A DNA stretch of 64,000 nucleotides from NCBI RefSeq assembly GCF_030272615.1, contig NC_081405.1:470692008-470756007 (forward strand), given 5' to 3'. The translations under genes and the position numbers were made by a program. Under the pieces are notes generated by a model that was given only the letters and a program-made list of their open reading frames with translations, had not been told where the DNA came from and made no database searches. The DNA is from Cryptomeria japonica. Its lineage: Eukaryota; Streptophyta; Pinopsida; Cupressales; Cupressaceae. Shown here one piece after another: positions 46,209-58,489 of the stretch (position 1 is the first letter of the stretch; every line of letters begins with the position of its first letter).

Positions 46209-49085
46209 ATGTCAGATTTTTATTTGCAAGATGTTCATATTTATGATGATGTATGCAATTATGTCGATTATGAGTATAGCCAAAATGAATTAGATGAAGC
46301 TTTAGATGAGTTTTTGAATCTTAAAGATACCAAACCTTCATTTTACCAAAAACTCATAAACCTTGTTACTATGCCATTTCATTGTGATGAGAAAGATAAG
46401 TTGAATGATTCCTCTCAAGGGTACATTCCTATCAACTCTTCCACTGAATCTAGTAACATGGTTGTTTTCAATGATCCCTTCTATGAAGAGATGTCTCCTT
46501 TTGAATCAAAAGATAAACCTTTTAATCGATATGATCATGCTTTGTTGGATGATGCTCTTGATGACTTTGTGGCTTTATCGAAATCTTTAAACAAGAACAA
46601 AACTTCTAATTTAGTTAACATGATAAACCTAAAAGAGCATAATAAGCCTCTCTTTGAAGTCCAAGATGCCTATCCTTCTCCCACCTTTCAAGTTCCTAAA
46701 TCACCTCTCCTTACTGTCCAAGGAGGGTATGGTCATGATTCCTTTTTTACTCTAAATAAATCTATCATCACTATGCAAGGAAGAAAACCTATGAGTCCTT
46801 ATAGTTATGCCAAGCAATTAACTAGAGAGAGTTATCATGCGGTTGCCCATACTTATCATACTAGAAATAATAGGCAGCCTAATCCTCCTCCTGTTACTCC
46901 AGTTTCTCTTCCTAATCCTCAACCAACTCTTCCGCAAGCTCCACGTATTTCACAAGTTCTTGGCAAGGAATATGATCTCATAGAACAACTTAAATCTACC
47001 CCTGCTAAGATATCCCTTTGGGATTTGATTCAAACTTCTTCTGCTTATCATGGAATGTTACAAGATGCCTTGAAAGATTTGAATGCTCCTCCACCTAATG
47101 CATCTAGTAATATAGTATCTTTAGTTAACTCTGTGATGAATCCTAAAGCTCAAATTGTGTTTACTCAAGACGAGTTGCCTACTAGTGAAATTCAACATCA
47201 ATATGATCCCTTGATGATTGTGGTTATCATAAAAGACACTGCTATAAGACGAGCACTGGTAGATAATGGCTCTGGCCTTAATGTGTGTAGCATTAATCTA
47301 TTGCATAAGATGAATGTGGATACATCCCTTATTGATCTTGACTCTCGTCCCATTCAAGGCTTTGATAATGTGGCTAAGTCTTCATTAGGTATTATCACCT
47401 TACCCATCACGGTGGGACCTGTTACTTTGCCTACTCCTATCCATGTTATGTCGGGAAATCTAACATACAACTTGTTATTAGGGAGACCTTGGATTCACAG
47501 TATGCAAGCTGTCCCCTCTACATTGCATAGACAAGTTAAATTTATCGATAACAATAAGACATATATCTTGATAGGTGATACTAAGTTTCAAGCTTGTTTT
47601 CAAACATCTACTTCCAAAGGGAGTTCTTCTAAGCCTTCCTCTTCTGGTGATGACTCTTTACCTATGGATGAATCATCACCCTCTGATAATCAAAGTTCTT
47701 TGGATGAGCCTGAAGTTCCTGAAAAAGATTCTTCTCAACTTGAATGGACACATGAAAAGGCTCTTGATCTTGAAAAGGTTCTCGTAGAAGACGACTGGGG
47801 ATCTCTAGATTTTAATCCCACCTTTGTAGGTGAGTATAGGGTCCCTTCTAGAGAGCTTAAAGTTGAAAAGAAGGAAGAGGCTAAAAATCAATCAATCTTA
47901 CCTAAACCTATGAGCAATAATTTTGTGGCCGCCTCTCAAACTTCTTCTCCTCACACCTCTAATTCTGAAGGATTTGATTCTTTGTCTTATGAAAAACCAC
48001 CTTCTCTTTCTGAAATGGCTGATCGTTATGGTCATGGTTTTCATATTCTAGCTAAGCATGGGTATCATGGAAATGGTTGTGGTGCTCACAAACAAGGGAT
48101 AAAGGTTCCTCTAGAGAATAATCTTTATGATGTGACCTTTGGACTTGGTTTTAATCCTTACAAGCGCATTAAAGCTTCTAAGAGACCATGTATTAGTGTT
48201 AATACTATTTCTACATCTCTACCAATGAGACACCCTGAGTATATTGATGGGGATCCTTCGTGTGCCTATGCTTTGGATGTCTTTCCTACTGATGATGCTT
48301 TAGCTGAGTTTTTAGGAGCATATGATACTCTTCCTCGTTATCATCACAATAGGGGACTTCCTTATTGTTTGAACACTGAAGCCTATTTTGGAAAAGAGAT
48401 TGATAATGATGAGATTGTGAAAGAATTCCCTCAGTTAAAGGATACTCCTCAACAAAGTAATCTTCTCACAAGTGACACCATTGATGTTAAGATGGATCCT
48501 GGCAATGAAGACAAAGTTATTAAAATTGGAAAATGTTTGGATGAAGAAGAACAAAAACAGTATGCAGATTTATTGCATGAATTCCCTGAGATCTTTGCTT
48601 GGACATATTCTGACATGCCTGGTATAGATCCTAAGATTGTTACTCATAATATTGTCTTAGTTCCCGATGCTAAGCCTGTGAAACAAAAGAGTCAAAAAAT
48701 GAATCCTAAGGTAGCTTTGCTTGTTAAGGCTGAGATTGAAAAATTATTGGAGGCTGGATTTATCCGCCCTATTGATTATTCCCCGTGGATTTTGAATATT
48801 TTCGCTGTGGCTAAATCAGATAATAAAATAAGAATGTGTACCGACTTTCAAGATTTAAATAAGGCTTCTTTAAAAGACGATTTCCCTCTCCCAAACATTG
48901 ACATGATAGTTGATTCTACAGCAGGACATACTTTGTTATCCTTCATGGACGGTTTTTCAGGATACAATCAAATTTTCATTAATCCTCAAGATCAATTCAA
49001 AACTACTTTCACCACTCCTTGGGGTACGTTTTGTTGGGTGATGATGCCTTTTGGACTTAAAAACGCAGGCGCAACTTATCAATGA
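46209..49085 (+). pseudogene. Element B pol part 1: novel N-terminus, protease, G-patch, RT
   Basis: The frame has 958 codons from an ATG 188 bases after the LTR. Residues 1-260 have no gag core or zinc knuckle; they hold acidic repeats (NELDEALDEFLNL, LLDDALDDFVAL) and Pro-rich sequence. A segment like the pre-protease part of A follows (QLKSTPAKISLWDLI). The protease motif is VDNGSGLNVCS with D352, then LTYNLLLGRPWIHSM. Residues 608-648 are a well-kept G-patch-like domain (GHGFHILAKHGYHGNGCG to FGLGF). Reverse transcriptase follows (MCTDFQDLNKASLKDDFPLP, FGLKNAGATYQ) and is cut by TGA (49083-49085) just before YVDD. Confidence 0.85.
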
Positions 49086-51757
49086 GCGATGACCCTTATC
49101 TTTCATGATTATATGCATAAGATTTTAGAAGATTATGTTGATGATGTTTTAGCCAAATCCATTCTCTGTATAGATCATATTAAGATCCTTCGTCAAATCT
49201 TTGAAAGAATTCGTAAATATCACATGCGCTTGAATCCCCGATAATGTGTTTTTGGTGTGGATAGTGGAAAACTATTAGGATTCATAGTTTCGCATCGTGG
49301 GATTGAGGTGGACACTAAGAAAATAGATGCTATTGTCAACATGCCACGTCCTAGAAATGTGTCTCAACTCAAAAGCTTACAAGGAAAGATTCAAGCTATT
49401 CGTAGGTTCGTATCTCAACTTGCGGATCGTACTTTTCCTTTTACTCAACTTCTCAAAAAGAATATCACTTTTCAATGGAACGAAGATTGTCGGCAAGCAT
49501 TTGAAGATTTAAAAGCATATTTGGCTAATCCTCCTATCCTTCAACCTGCCGAACCTTCTAAACCCTTCCTTCTTTATACAGCTGCTTCCTCTTATGCTCT
49601 CATAGCATTATTGGCACAACATGATAAAGATGGTAAAGAGTGTCCGGTTTATTATATAAGTCAAACCTTACTCGATTATGAGACCCGATATTCTACGATA
49701 GAAAGACAATGCTTGGCCTTCGTGTTTGCGACTCATAAATTGAGACATTATCTTTTGAATTCAGAAGTCCACGTCATGGTAAAGTTTGATCCTTTGAAGC
49801 ATTTTTTCTCTAAAACTGATTTATCAGGATGCCTAGCTAAGTGGGTTATGATGTTAACTGAATTTGACCTTAAATTTGTTTCACAAAGAGCAATTAAAGG
49901 GCAAGCATTGACTGATCACTTAGTTGAGGCCCCTTCACCTTTCTCCTTCCCTAACCCTGAGTCTTTTCCTGATGACTTCATTCTGTGTACAGAGAAAGAT
50001 GGAACTTGGGAGTTGTACTTTGATGGCTCTAAGTGTCGTACGGGATTGGGGGCAGGTGTTGTTTTGATTTCTCCTACAAAGAAATCCATTCCCTTGTCTT
50101 ATCGTCTCAATTTCCTATGTACCAATAACATTGCCGAGTATGAGGCTCTTATAGCAGGAATAAAGGCAGCCTTGGCTCTGAATGTAAAGCACATACATAT
50201 TTATGGAGATTCTCAATTAATTATAAGACAAGTAACAGGACTGTATCAAGCAAGACAAGACAAACTATCACAATATAAAGACCTTGCTATCTCTTTGTTA
50301 CAAAAAATCGATTCTTATACCATGGAACCTGTTCCTTGAAAAGATAATCGACATGCAGACGCAATGGCATGTGTGGCTTCTCTTGTATCTTTAGAGGACC
50401 CTGTGGTTGATCTTAAATTTGTTATTCACAACCTTATTTCTCCAGCTATTGTAGATGATTCTAGCCCGGTGACATGTTGCGACTTTATAGACACAGATGA
50501 ATGGTATTCGCATATCATAAGATTCTTGACTGATGGTACCTTTCCTAATTCCGCCAATAGAAACACTAAGGCTAGAATCTACAAGTTGTCTGCTAGATAT
50601 ATCATTCTTTCTAATGTTCTTTACCGAAGGGGTTATAACGGTCTTCTCCTTCGTTGTCTTAACAAATCGGAAATCCTTGTTGCTCTTGAAGAGGCACATT
50701 TAGGTGCCTGTGGGGGGCATTTTGGAGGCAAATCCTTGGTTCAAAGATTGCTTTGTATGGGATATTATTGGCAAACTATGCAGAAGGATTCTTTTTCATT
50801 TGTTAAGAAATGTCATCAATGTCAACAACACAATAATCTGATTCATGCTCCTGCCCAAGAACTCCGTTCTCAGGTAGCCTCTTGGCCTTTCTCTACATGG
50901 GGGTTGGATCTCATCGGTAAAATCTCTCCTCCATCTCAATGACATACTTTCATTATAACTGCAACAGATTACTTTACAAAGTGGGTAGAAGCTGTTCCTC
51001 TTCGCTCTACTACTGCTGACATATTTGTCGATTTCTTCTAGAAAACATTATTTCTCAATTTGGGATACCTTCCACTATAATCTCAGATAATGGGACATCA
51101 TTTAAGAATAAAGACGTGAAGAAATTCCTCGAGAAATATCATATCAAACATCGATTTTCTACACCATACTATCCTCAATCAAATGGTCAAGCCGAATCAT
51201 CCAATAAAATAATTGAACAAATTCTTCGCAAAACCGTGAATAAGCATGGTAAGGATTGGAGTACTCAGCTAATTTATGCTCTTTGGGCTTACTGAACAAG
51301 TGTACGAATTGCTATAGGAACTACCCCTTATAATCTTGTTTATGGTGTTGATGCTATTATGCCTTTAGAATTAGAGATTTCGTCACTTAGAGTTTCTCTC
51401 AAAGGTATAGTAGATGATGACTCTTATAGAGAGCAAAGACTTCAATAGCTTGAGATGCTTGATGAATAGCGTATAAATTCTCTTGAGCATATTCAAGCAT
51501 ATCACAAAACTCTACAACGAAGCTATAATGATAAGGTTATTCAACGTTCCTTCTCAGTAGGTGACTTAGTTCTCTATGAGAATCAGCGCAATGTGAATGC
51601 CTTACCTGAGGAAAAGGGAAAATTTAGTCCTAATTGGCTTGGACCATATATTGTTATTGAAGATTATGGATCAGGTGCTTACAAAATAGCGGATGTAGAC
51701 AATATGCCTCTTAAAGAACCTATAAACACTATGCACTTGCATAGATACTATGCTTAA
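49086..51757 (+). pseudogene. Element B pol part 2: RT end, RNase H, aRNase H, integrase
   Basis: The same frame continues with YVDD at 49134-49145, a TAA at 49242, then the native RNase H (YTAASSYALIALLAQ, first Asp missing). The archaeal-type RNase H follows with its acids present (LYFDGSKCR, NIAEYEAL, IYGDSQLIIRQ, NRHADAMA), split by TGA at 50337. Integrase keeps its zinc-binding part (ACGGHFGG, CHQCQQHN) and WGLDLIGK, has TGA at 50940, a one-base frameshift at about 51040, then ISDNGTSF and GQAESSNK. Further stops are at 51293, 51446 and 51467. It ends NWLGPYIV...MHLHRYYA with TAA at 51755-51757. Confidence 0.85.
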
Positions 51758-52358
51758 TTCCTCATTCCTTATCATTCATCTATTTCCTTCTTCAAAATTG
51801 GATAATATGTTAGCATATCTTTGTTAGAGCAATTAGAATTAAATGATATGTTGTTTAATCTATATTGCTTTGTTCTTGACAAGCGTGTTTCTTTACTCTC
51901 TAGTTTGTCTTGAATTCATTTATGTAAATTGCAAAAGATTTACATTTTCATTATGTTGGCATATTATACAATGTCTTTATGTGTTAAGTTGAATTGTGTC
52001 ATGTTGTGTTTAAGTTCAAATTAAATCACATTAGTTATATGATTCTTAGGCTTAACACATATTTCTTCCCTATCATCAATGTAGTACTTGATCAAATATT
52101 TTAATTAAGTCACACATGTATCAATTTAATCATGGAGCATTGAGAAACCAATCACATGGAAATTAAATTCAGAACATACATGTAAATCTACCAAATGTGT
52201 TACCCTTAATCAAAGCAAAACATACATTGTTTTAGGCATTAGAGATAACACGTTTGAAACAAAGAGAAGCATGTGTATATATATATATATATATATGTGA
52301 CTCGTATGATACAAAAGTAGGTCACTATACAAAATGTGACCTATCCTACATCATGAGA
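51758..52358. other. Spacer between converging pol and antisense gene
   Basis: AT-rich, with a (TA)n run at about 52276-52297. No coding was seen. It would hold the 3' ends of both the sense pol and the antisense gene. Confidence 0.5.
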
Positions 52359-54899
52359 TCATCTCCTATCCCTAGGGCTAGTGGCTGGAGAGTGACGACT
52401 AGACGCTCCCTCCTGATCCGGCCGTGAAGGTGGACCCATAGGTGTATAGCGTGATATAGACCGTGAATGACTCCGAGAGGAACTCCTACGATCCCTATCC
52501 ATAAGGATCATGCGATACGAGGTAGCCTCGGCCTGAGCTGCTACTAGGTCACGCTGTGCCTGCTGAAGGTTCTCTGATAGAACTCTCTCTCTCTCCCTCC
52601 ATATTTCCACCTGTACTCGAAATGAGGAAAATAAGTCCTCATGCCGACCCACATTCCCCTGAGGCCTATTAGCAACCTGTGAGGAACTAGGGATCTGTGC
52701 CCTCGTGGAAATATCTGTCACTACTTGCTGGATCAAGGAGCGCCACTCCTGCACATTAGCTGTAGCAGTAGAACAGATTTTGTATTAGTACCATTCTATA
52801 TCATCAAAACATTAATCAATCAACATAAACCTACTATACCTGGATCTCCCTCGTGCCAGTAGGGATCGTGATATGGTAGCATCTGTGACTGGGAACTGCT
52901 AGGCTCCCCATGCTCGAATGATCTGTGCACGATGGGTGCAGGTCTCCGTATTGCCTCATGTTCCCCCTTTTGAGGAATATGAGGAGGATCCAAGGCTATG
53001 GTATCATCTCCTGAATGGTGGGGAGCTGCATCTGACTCCTCCTCGTCATCTCTATCCTCCTCCTCCTCATCATCCTCCTCCTCGTCTGCATCCTCACCCG
53101 CATCCTCATTCTCCTCATCATCATCTCTATCTGTGTCATCCTCCTCTCCTTCCCCCTCCTCCTTGGCACTAGGCTGATCTCCTATGGGTGGATCAGGATC
53201 TCCTGCCTCCTCATGACCCTCTCCCTCCTCTGGCTCCTTCGATCTGGATCCCGGATCCTCATCTTGGTCTCCATGTCTCCATGGACCTGGATGGCCTGTC
53301 GGGTGATCCAGTGGAAAGATAGGCCCTGGGTATGTCCTCACAAACCATGACAGATACCTGCGCTGTGCTCTGGGATCTACGGCATAATCAGTGACCACAT
53401 CCTGATCAGACCCCTCTATATCTGTGATCTTGATATCATCTATCGTAGGTCTCGCTACTTCTCTGGGTCTGGGAAGGACTCGTGAGTGTTGAGTGTAGAT
53501 GGGTACATCAGCTGGAACACACTGCTCTAGCCCAAACTGCCTCCATACTCGGCCAAAGTAGAATGGGACTATGATATGTGGGTATCGTCCTCTCAGTAGG
53601 TGGTTCCTCTGTAAGAATGCTAGCTGCCTCTCCATCCCATCCCATCTATGCATCCGCAGATATGGTCTCCATACTGTCACCTCAGCTGTCAATCTATCAA
53701 ACGTCACTCTCCAATGTAATAGATCCCCAAATCTCCACTCATTGGTAAGTGGATAGGCAAACACCCCGGGTCGCTCGCTAGCCACACTCATCGGATAGCT
53801 AACAGGCCTGGTGCATGTGAAGTGCTCAAATATCCACACCTGCAGAAGTGTGCATGTCATCAAGCTACAACCCTATCCAAAAACATACTCCTTGAGGTCG
53901 TGATAGAGATGTGCAAGCATACTCTGACCCCAGGCATATACTCTCCTATGTCTCTCCATAGCCCTAATGCACCATGTGAGACCCCCATGCATGTGCGTAC
54001 CTCACCCATTAGGGCAGACAGCTAGTGCAATGATGGCAATCATAAGACATCTCATGAGGGGCACCTCTCCAGTAGGATGTAAGAGCCAGCTGACCATGAT
54101 GCGACCTCTTGTCTCACTCGACATGACTCTCCCTATGCAGTATACCTGCTCCCTCTGATGGTCCTCTATTGACCGATCGGTCGCGTATGCCACGGTAGCT
54201 CTTCTGATAGGTAGGCGAAGTATGCGGTACACATCCTCAAGTGTCATTGTCATCTCCCCTACTGGAAGCTGGAATGTACATGTGTCAGGATCCCATTGCT
54301 CCATAAGTGCCATCAGCATCGCAGGATGGAATCAAATGGCCGACATGAGAATCGCAGACCATAGACCTACTATAGATAATGTATCTCTCTCTGCCTGAGT
54401 CAGCCGGGGAATCTGATCTCGCAGACTGTGAAGAATCTGCCCCACAGTGTGCTCTCTCATGTATGGGAGACCCTGCGATACAAAAATATCAGTGTAATCA
54501 GTACTCAATCATCAAAATCATTTATGCCAAAAGCGCAAACTGTTGAACATCGAAAGCTAACCCTTGCCAAGTCCTGATTGGGACCATGGCGCTTTGAGGG
54601 GACCATGGCGCCCTGATAGGACCATGGCACCCCACAGGGACCATGGCGCCCTTTAGGGACCATGGCGCCCTGATAGGACCATGGCGCCCTTTAGGGACCA
54701 TGGCGCCCTGATAGGACCATGGCGCCCTGGGTGGGACCTAGGGTCAGATTCTCGGGCCTGCATTCGATCACAGAAACTCAAAGTCAACAGAAATGCAGTC
54801 AAAGTTCAGTCAACTCACCTCGTCTAGTGGCTCATTGCCGATCACGGCCTGTCGCATGATCTCTATCCTCGTGGGATGCTCCGGTCATCGTGAAGGCAT
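52359..54899 (-). pseudogene. Antisense PMD-like gene inside element B, three exons
   Basis: Exon 1 (54899-54819) starts MPSR, reaches a TGA at 54885-54887 and ends ...NEPLDE at a GTGAGT donor. Exon 2 (54472-52840) follows a CGCAG acceptor in phase and stays in one frame for 544 codons, with stops at 54332-54334, 54002-54004 and 53873-53875. Its first half matches the plant mobile domain pattern: WDPDTCTFQLPVGEMTMTLE with DVYRILRLPI, then RVYAWGQSMLAHLYHDL and LLQVWIFEHF. Its end is a long acidic Glu/Asp tail. After a GTATAG donor and ACAG acceptor, exon 3 (52759-52359) codes for a basic, Ser/Arg-rich tail (SRSHSRSISRY). PMD proteins occur in host genes and in transposons, and antisense extra ORFs are known in Tat elements. 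Four stops make this copy dead. Confidence 0.75.
54580..54739. repeat. 19-bp tandem repeats in intron 1 of the antisense gene
   Basis: About eight copies of gggaccatggcgccctgat with small changes lie head to tail. Each holds two overlapping palindromes, CCATGG and GGCGCC. A related word, gggaccgtggcgcc, occurs in the LTR of the same element near 44714. Confidence 0.9.
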
Positions 54900-55481
54900 G
54901 ATGATGGCTATGTGGGCTCCACTGCAATGAACAATACTCAGAAATCAACAAAGTGACAAATGCAATAGTCACTTTCAAGTTATATACTTTCATTCCTTTA
55001 CCTTTACTTTCAAAACCCTAATTCTCCTCTATCACTTGTTTTATCATAACTTGAGTTTGGGAAATGCGATTTTCAAACCGTTTTTTGCGTAGGAATCATA
55101 TTTTCGTTCCCTTACTCCCTTGATGTTCCAAAATGTGCTCTGATGAAGCCTCTTTAGTGAACATCTATCATCAATAATCTCTCACACAATTTGTCGTCAG
55201 TAAACATGCTACCTTGTTTCACCTCCCTAATAAGCAAGCCGAAACAGGGGGGGCATATAGCTACTCGCAAATTTCATCACTTTCCTTAGTAAGCATTAGG
55301 TGATTTTGTGATCTAACGTGTGTTTTGTAGGGTGCGGTTCCTAACTATGTACTGCAGATACCGCTGGGGGCTTCGTTCGACGGACTTATGGATATATCCT
55401 TTTTCAAATAATGTTTACTTTCCTGTACTTTAGCTTGCATATGCACGTAGTACTCATATGACTGCTAAAGTGGGGGCTAAA
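54900..55481. other. Antisense gene upstream region and element B polypurine tract
   Basis: On the minus strand this precedes the antisense start codon; a TATATAAC word at about 54982-54989 could be its TATA box. On the plus strand the polypurine tract aaagtgggggctaaa ends at 55481 directly before the 3' LTR. Confidence 0.5.
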
Positions 55482-57147
55482 TGTAACATCGTAAATTGTA
55501 CGCACTTGCTAAAGCAGTACAATTTCACACCTAGTTTAGCACCCGCCTTGGTGCATTTTGCATTGCATTTCCCCTTTAGCACTTAATTAATCAAATAAAT
55601 TAGGTCTAAGGTTCTATTTCATCATCTTCCACATCATAAAGTCGGGCTCTTTTCATTAAAGTGTGCCCCTTTCATTTTATTCCTCCAATACATCATTTAA
55701 CCAAAAACCCTAATTAGGTCCTATTTTGAACTTAGGGGCTTGATTTCGGGGGTCAAAACATCTCGAAATCACCTGTAACTTCGGGATTCGCTCTAAAATC
55801 ATCATATCCGATGGCCCTGAAAATTTGGTGAAAAGTTGTCAGGACCGTGGCGCCCGGAGTGCACACAGTCCTGGACATTTTTCCCAAAATTTTAGGAGTG
55901 CAATCCAATCATAAAATAAAGCTTAACCCCAAGAAATTGGTTGGAGATTCAATCTCTAGGTCGGCCAAAAGTTGGAATTAAGACCTAGGGTTTCATACAT
56001 AAGAGCTCTCTTTCTTCATTTGAAAGGATCTAAATTTTGGCTTTAGGAACCTCATATACAGCAAAAGGGCAGATCTTTGAAGACTTGAGCAACATTCAAC
56101 ATTCATTCATCAAGCATTCATCAATTTCATTCATCCACTTAAGACTTGGAAGACATTGAAGAGCAATAGGGGATCACCGACTGAAGATTGGCTTGTACCC
56201 CTCCCTTGGGGTTGGGTATGATTTCATGTTGTTTTCATGTCTTTGCATGAGCTTCATTATATCATTTACATTCATTCTTTAGATCACTTTGCATCTTGAT
56301 TTGGAGCATTCACATTATCATTTACAAGCAATTAGGGTTTACTTTCTAGGTTGCTCTAGTTTGCTTACTTGCATTTTAGGATCTTGCACATACACAAGGT
56401 CTGCACACACATTACTTTTACAATACAACTTGGCTATTCGTGGAGGTGGAAATCAGCAAAGCGGGGGTTTGACTAAGGCAAAACCCTATATAGCCGCCCA
56501 AAACACCTTTTCAGATATAAGTGCAGATTTTGGGATTCAGACGACGCTGCAAGTTGCAGATCTGGAAGAAGCAGACAGAGACCGAACCATACACCAAGTT
56601 TCAGAGCCGAAGAGCAGGATAGGGGCATGGGGCACCTTGGTCCTGCCAGGACAGGGGTGCTGGGCACCCTGGTCCCTGGGACAAAGGCGCTGGGTGCCCT
56701 GGTCCCTCTGTCAGACAGCAAGTTTTCGGCAGTTCGGACAGCTTTCCAGGTTGTAAGATAGCAGTTTCAGGAGCAGTTTCAGGGGCAGAATCAGGACAGT
56801 GGCGCTCGCACCCCCGTCCCGAAAATTTTCACTCAGATTTTGACTCTGGGTATGCATTTGCATTCTTTTCTTGTCCTTGTGTTTACAGCTTTCCATAGTT
56901 TAAGTTCAATTCTGCAATCTTGTTATTAGTTCATACTTGCACTTTGGGGTTAGGGATTGAACTTGCATCATTTTATCTTTCAATTACAACAACGGAATAG
57001 AAATCCTAATAGGTAGCCTGTGGCTCTCTCTTCCACAAAAAGAAGTAGCCAATTGTGTGATATCTCTAGGCTCTTTTGTATTCCACAATGTGTGTCAAAA
57101 GGTAGGATTAGGACATGTTAGCCTAGTCTCGCTTTTTCCCCTACACA
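55482..57147 (+). repeat. Element B 3' LTR
   Basis: A 1666-bp LTR that matches the 5' LTR apart from about 60 substitutions and one 7-base deletion (a duplicated atgcatt word). It is followed by atata. Confidence 0.9.
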
Positions 57148-57152
57148 ATATA

Positions 57153-58489
57153 TATATAATGTGAATCTAGCTCTTCTAATACTAATAATTTATATTTTTT
57201 GTGTTTACCTTAACAATTTTCCTTTCCAATTCAATAGATTGAATACTATTAACTTATTATTTTATAGTAATATATTTTTATACAAAATCCTATCTATACC
57301 AATGCTATATACTACTACTCAAGTTTATATTATAGAAAATAATTCCAAATCATTTAGAATATTAATGCAAACTACATTTTTTAGGAATTGAAATAATTTA
57401 TGCAGAATTAACCAAAATAATTCAAAATATATAGAATAATCCAAAATATTTCACATATGTGAGTGATATCTCAAGTCTATGTGTATAATAAATCTAAAAT
57501 ATTTAAAAATATATAGAGAAATGAATACAATTTATTAAGAATAATATTTTGTAATGTAGTCATGAATGGAAGGTCCAAAGATAGGACTATTCAACCATGC
57601 AATCAAGAGCTAACACAGTGAAAATATCATGAAAAGAAAATAGATTTTCATTTATTTAAAAAATATATATTTAAATATGTTTATTGTCTTATTACATGTA
57701 GGTTATAGAGTGTCTCACGGGCTATCACAAGCTTATTATAGGCTTATATGCAGATATGAAAACAAATCCCAAACTCCTAATTTCCTACTTTCAAACTTAT
57801 TAACTTCCTTCTCAAATTCTAACTTGCTAAAATATCAAGTCCAAGATTTTAGAAATGATTTGCATTGGTCATAAGGTGTCTCAACACTTGATGCTTGGTA
57901 AAACGTACAAGTCAACCAAATTTTGTTGTTTAAGCTTCAAGAATTAATGAAATACATTATGATTCCATTTAATTCTCTCTAATCACGTTCTTTCATGTGA
58001 TATGTCAAACTTGATAACACAAGTCAAAAAAGAGTTTCACATGATTTTCCTTATGAATTTTGTACTATCTACTCCATACTAGTGAATTGTTAGCGATATC
58101 TTTCGATGAATTGACCCAAATATTTTGAATATGTTGTGTATGCATTGTTGTAGATTTCTAGTTCTCTACCATGAGCCAAAGTTATGTAAAGAAGTAAAAT
58201 ATGGAAGGGTTCTTTGTGATGCTTCTGCATCAGAAACTTAGGATTATTTGAAAAGTGAGTCCCACACTTTACTAATTCTAGAGAAAATCCAATATACTCT
58301 ATATCTCAACTTGAAAAATTTATGATGAATCTTCTACTAGTCGCCTTTTCCACTTCACTATGTGTTCCATATATTGTCAATATATGCAATTGTGTCCAAT
58401 TCTATTGCTTTGTACCTGTTCACTTTTTTAGTGTTTTTGTTGTGGTAGTTTCTCCTTGAAAGAGACTTCTATATTATCATTTCTTGACT
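57153..58489. other. AT-rich intergenic DNA, no gene seen
   Basis: AT-rich sequence with short open frames only (for example 57161-57391). Nothing is recognisable. Confidence 0.5.

Larger units (their letters stand above)
44348..57147 (+). mobile_element. Ty3/gypsy Tat-lineage element B, gag-less, with antisense gene
   Basis: LTRs lie at 44348-46020 and 55482-57147, with tgtaac...cctacaca ends. The flanking atata duplication is weak because it lies in an (AT)n run. By eye the LTRs differ at about 60 positions, mostly transitions, plus a 7-base indel, so B is much older than A. Pol holds protease, reverse transcriptase, both RNase H domains and integrase. No gag is found: the coding frame starts 190 bases after the LTR. 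A minus-strand PMD-like gene fills the space between pol and the 3' LTR. Confidence 0.9.

Noticed and set aside
52918-53172. Plus-strand Pro/His-rich frame opposite the acidic tail of the PMD-like gene
   Set aside because: It is the complement of the Glu/Asp-rich coding run on the minus strand, hence a shadow.
54002-54005. Extra intron in the PMD-like gene at a GTGAG word
   Set aside because: The best acceptor would leave an intron of about 45 bases, too short for plants, and the frame continues in phase through the TGA into a good PMD match.
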